Assembly (NCBI GenBank): GCA_002454975.1 | Contig: DKJZ01000089.1 | Location: 1 to 32,770 of the forward strand | DNA: 32,770 nt | From: Hylemonella sp. UBA6679 | GTDB taxonomy: Bacteria > Pseudomonadota > Gammaproteobacteria > Burkholderiales > Burkholderiaceae_C | Direction of reading: 5' to 3' | Shown: positions 31,904-32,770 of the stretch, in pieces | How the letters are laid out: every line of letters starts with the position of its first letter | How positions within the stretch are numbered: the stretch's first letter is position 1 | Notes under the pieces: model-generated | Told to the model about the DNA's origin: nothing | The model's input: only the letters and a program-made list of their open reading frames with translations | Databases searched by the model: none | Program-made: the position numbers and the translations under genes

Positions 31904-32770
31904 ATGCATCGACCCAACATCATTTTCATCGTCGCTGACGACCTGGGCTTTGCTGACCTAGGCTGTTATGGCGGCCGCGAGACCGAATTCGGGCCCGTCT
32001 CACCCGTCATTGACCAGCTCGCAGCCAACGGCCTACGTTTGACCGAAGGCTATGCCAATTCGCCAGTGTGTTCGCCCACGCGTTTTGCGCTCATGACCGC
32101 GCGCTACCAGTACCGCTTGCGTGGTGGTGTGGATGAGCCCATCAGCAGCAAAAGCAAAGGTAGCACGGTGTTGGGCTTGCCTCCGCAACACCCCACCTTG
32201 CCTTCCTTGCTCAAAGCACAGGGTTATCACACGGCACTGATCGGCAAGTGGCACTTGGGTTATCCGCCGGCATTCGGGCCGCTCAGATCAGGCTATGACG
32301 AGTTTTTTGGCCCTATGTCAGGCGGGGTGGATTACTTCACGCACTGCAGCAACAACGGCACACATGATTTGTATGTGGGCGAAGAGGAACACACCGAAGA
32401 GGGCTACCTCACCGATCTTTTGTCGCAGCGCTCGGTGGACTATGTTCGCCGCATGGCAGCGCCTGAGCGACAAGGGCAGCCGTTTTTTCTGAGCCTGCAC
32501 TACACCGCACCGCATTGGCCGTGGGAAACCCGGGACGACGAGGCCGTGGCAGAGGCTACCAAGAGCAACATCTTCCACCTCGATGGGGGCAACATCCACA
32601 CCTACCGGCGCATGATCCATCACATGGACGAAGGCATTGGTTGGGTGGTGCAGGCCCTGCGCGAAACCGGCCAGCTTGACAACACCCTGATTGTTTTTAC
32701 CAGCGATAACGGGGGCGAGCGCTTCAGCGATAACTGGCCCTTGGTGGGGGGCAAGATGGACCTGACCGAA
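31904..32770 (+). CDS. Type I sulfatase (arylsulfatase family), 3' end beyond window
   Basis: The first 289 codons of a gene that runs off the window with no stop. It opens MHRPNIIFIVADDLGFADLG, the typical sulfatase start with two metal-binding aspartates (DD). The formylglycine site is CSPTR in VCSPTRFALMTARY, a C-x-P-x-R form with threonine in place of the usual serine. GKWHLG follows, with other family contacts later. No signal peptide is seen, so the enzyme would be cytoplasmic unless the start lies elsewhere. It would remove sulfate from an organic sulfate ester, a different bond from the C-S bond of toluenesulfonate. It begins 26 bases after the Bug gene. There is no good ribosome binding site upstream. 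Confidence 0.9.
   Translation, partial: MHRPNIIFIVADDLGFADLGCYGGRETEFGPVSPVIDQLAANGLRLTEGYANSPVCSPTRFALMTARYQYRLRGGVDEPISSKSKGSTVLGLPPQHPTLPSLLKAQGYHTALIGKWHLGYPPAFGPLRSGYDEFFGPMSGGVDYFTHCSNNGTHDLYVGEEEHTEEGYLTDLLSQRSVDYVRRMAAPERQGQPFFLSLHYTAPHWPWETRDDEAVAEATKSNIFHLDGGNIHTYRRMIHHMDEGIGWVVQALRETGQLDNTLIVFTSDNGGERFSDNWPLVGGKMDLTE

Noticed and set aside
1..32770. Transposon or phage genes, CRISPR arrays, tRNA genes
   Set aside because: No transposase, integrase, regularly spaced repeat or tRNA-like cloverleaf was recognised in either strand; short intergenic spaces leave little room for them.

Overview
The window reads as chromosome or large-plasmid DNA from a betaproteobacterium of the Burkholderiales, most likely a Comamonadaceae relative (Comamonas, Polaromonas, Hydrogenophaga type). 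This rests on high-GC codon use, the wealth of solute importers including an orphan Bug/TctC receptor, and a tsaRMBCD-type cluster known from Comamonas testosteroni. It is almost wholly coding and almost wholly catabolic. No tRNA, rRNA, CRISPR array, insertion sequence or phage gene was seen.

Layout. (1) 1-6687, plus strand: the tail of a branched-chain-type ABC binding protein, its permease, a fused permease-ATPase, a second ATPase, then a membrane di-iron hydroxylase, an SDR dehydrogenase and an aldehyde dehydrogenase. Together these suggest import followed by C-H to alcohol to carbonyl to acid. (2) 6829-19115, plus strand: an AraC regulator, a molybdenum hydroxylase (large subunit fused to a CoxG-like domain, FAD subunit, 2Fe-2S subunit), an acyl-CoA ligase, a crotonase and a complete five-gene ABC importer ending in a terminator. 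(3) 19336-19686: a lone Rap1a/Tai-like secreted protein. (4) 19723-24783, minus strand: a TRAP importer (P, Q and M subunits), a VanA/TsaM-type Rieske oxygenase and a zinc alcohol dehydrogenase. (5) 24949-26589, minus strand: a TSUP/TauE-family permease and a TsaR-like LysR regulator. (6) 26698 to the end, plus strand: tsaM, tsaB, tsaC and tsaD homologues, a Bug receptor and the start of a sulfatase.

Region 6 with the divergent regulator matches the 4-toluenesulfonate pathway: methyl hydroxylation by TsaMB, then two dehydrogenations to 4-sulfobenzoate. The neighbouring permease belongs to the family named after toluenesulfonate uptake. The additions not expected from the C. testosteroni operon are the Bug receptor and the sulfatase. 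The next enzyme, sulfobenzoate dioxygenase, is not in the window.

Overall the window is a peripheral-catabolism island. It has three separate oxidation modules (di-iron hydroxylase, molybdenum hydroxylase, two Rieske systems), each paired with its own importer. The true substrates of regions 1, 2 and 4 cannot be read from sequence alone. Assignments to named tsa genes come from remembered family sequences and gene order, not from a database search.
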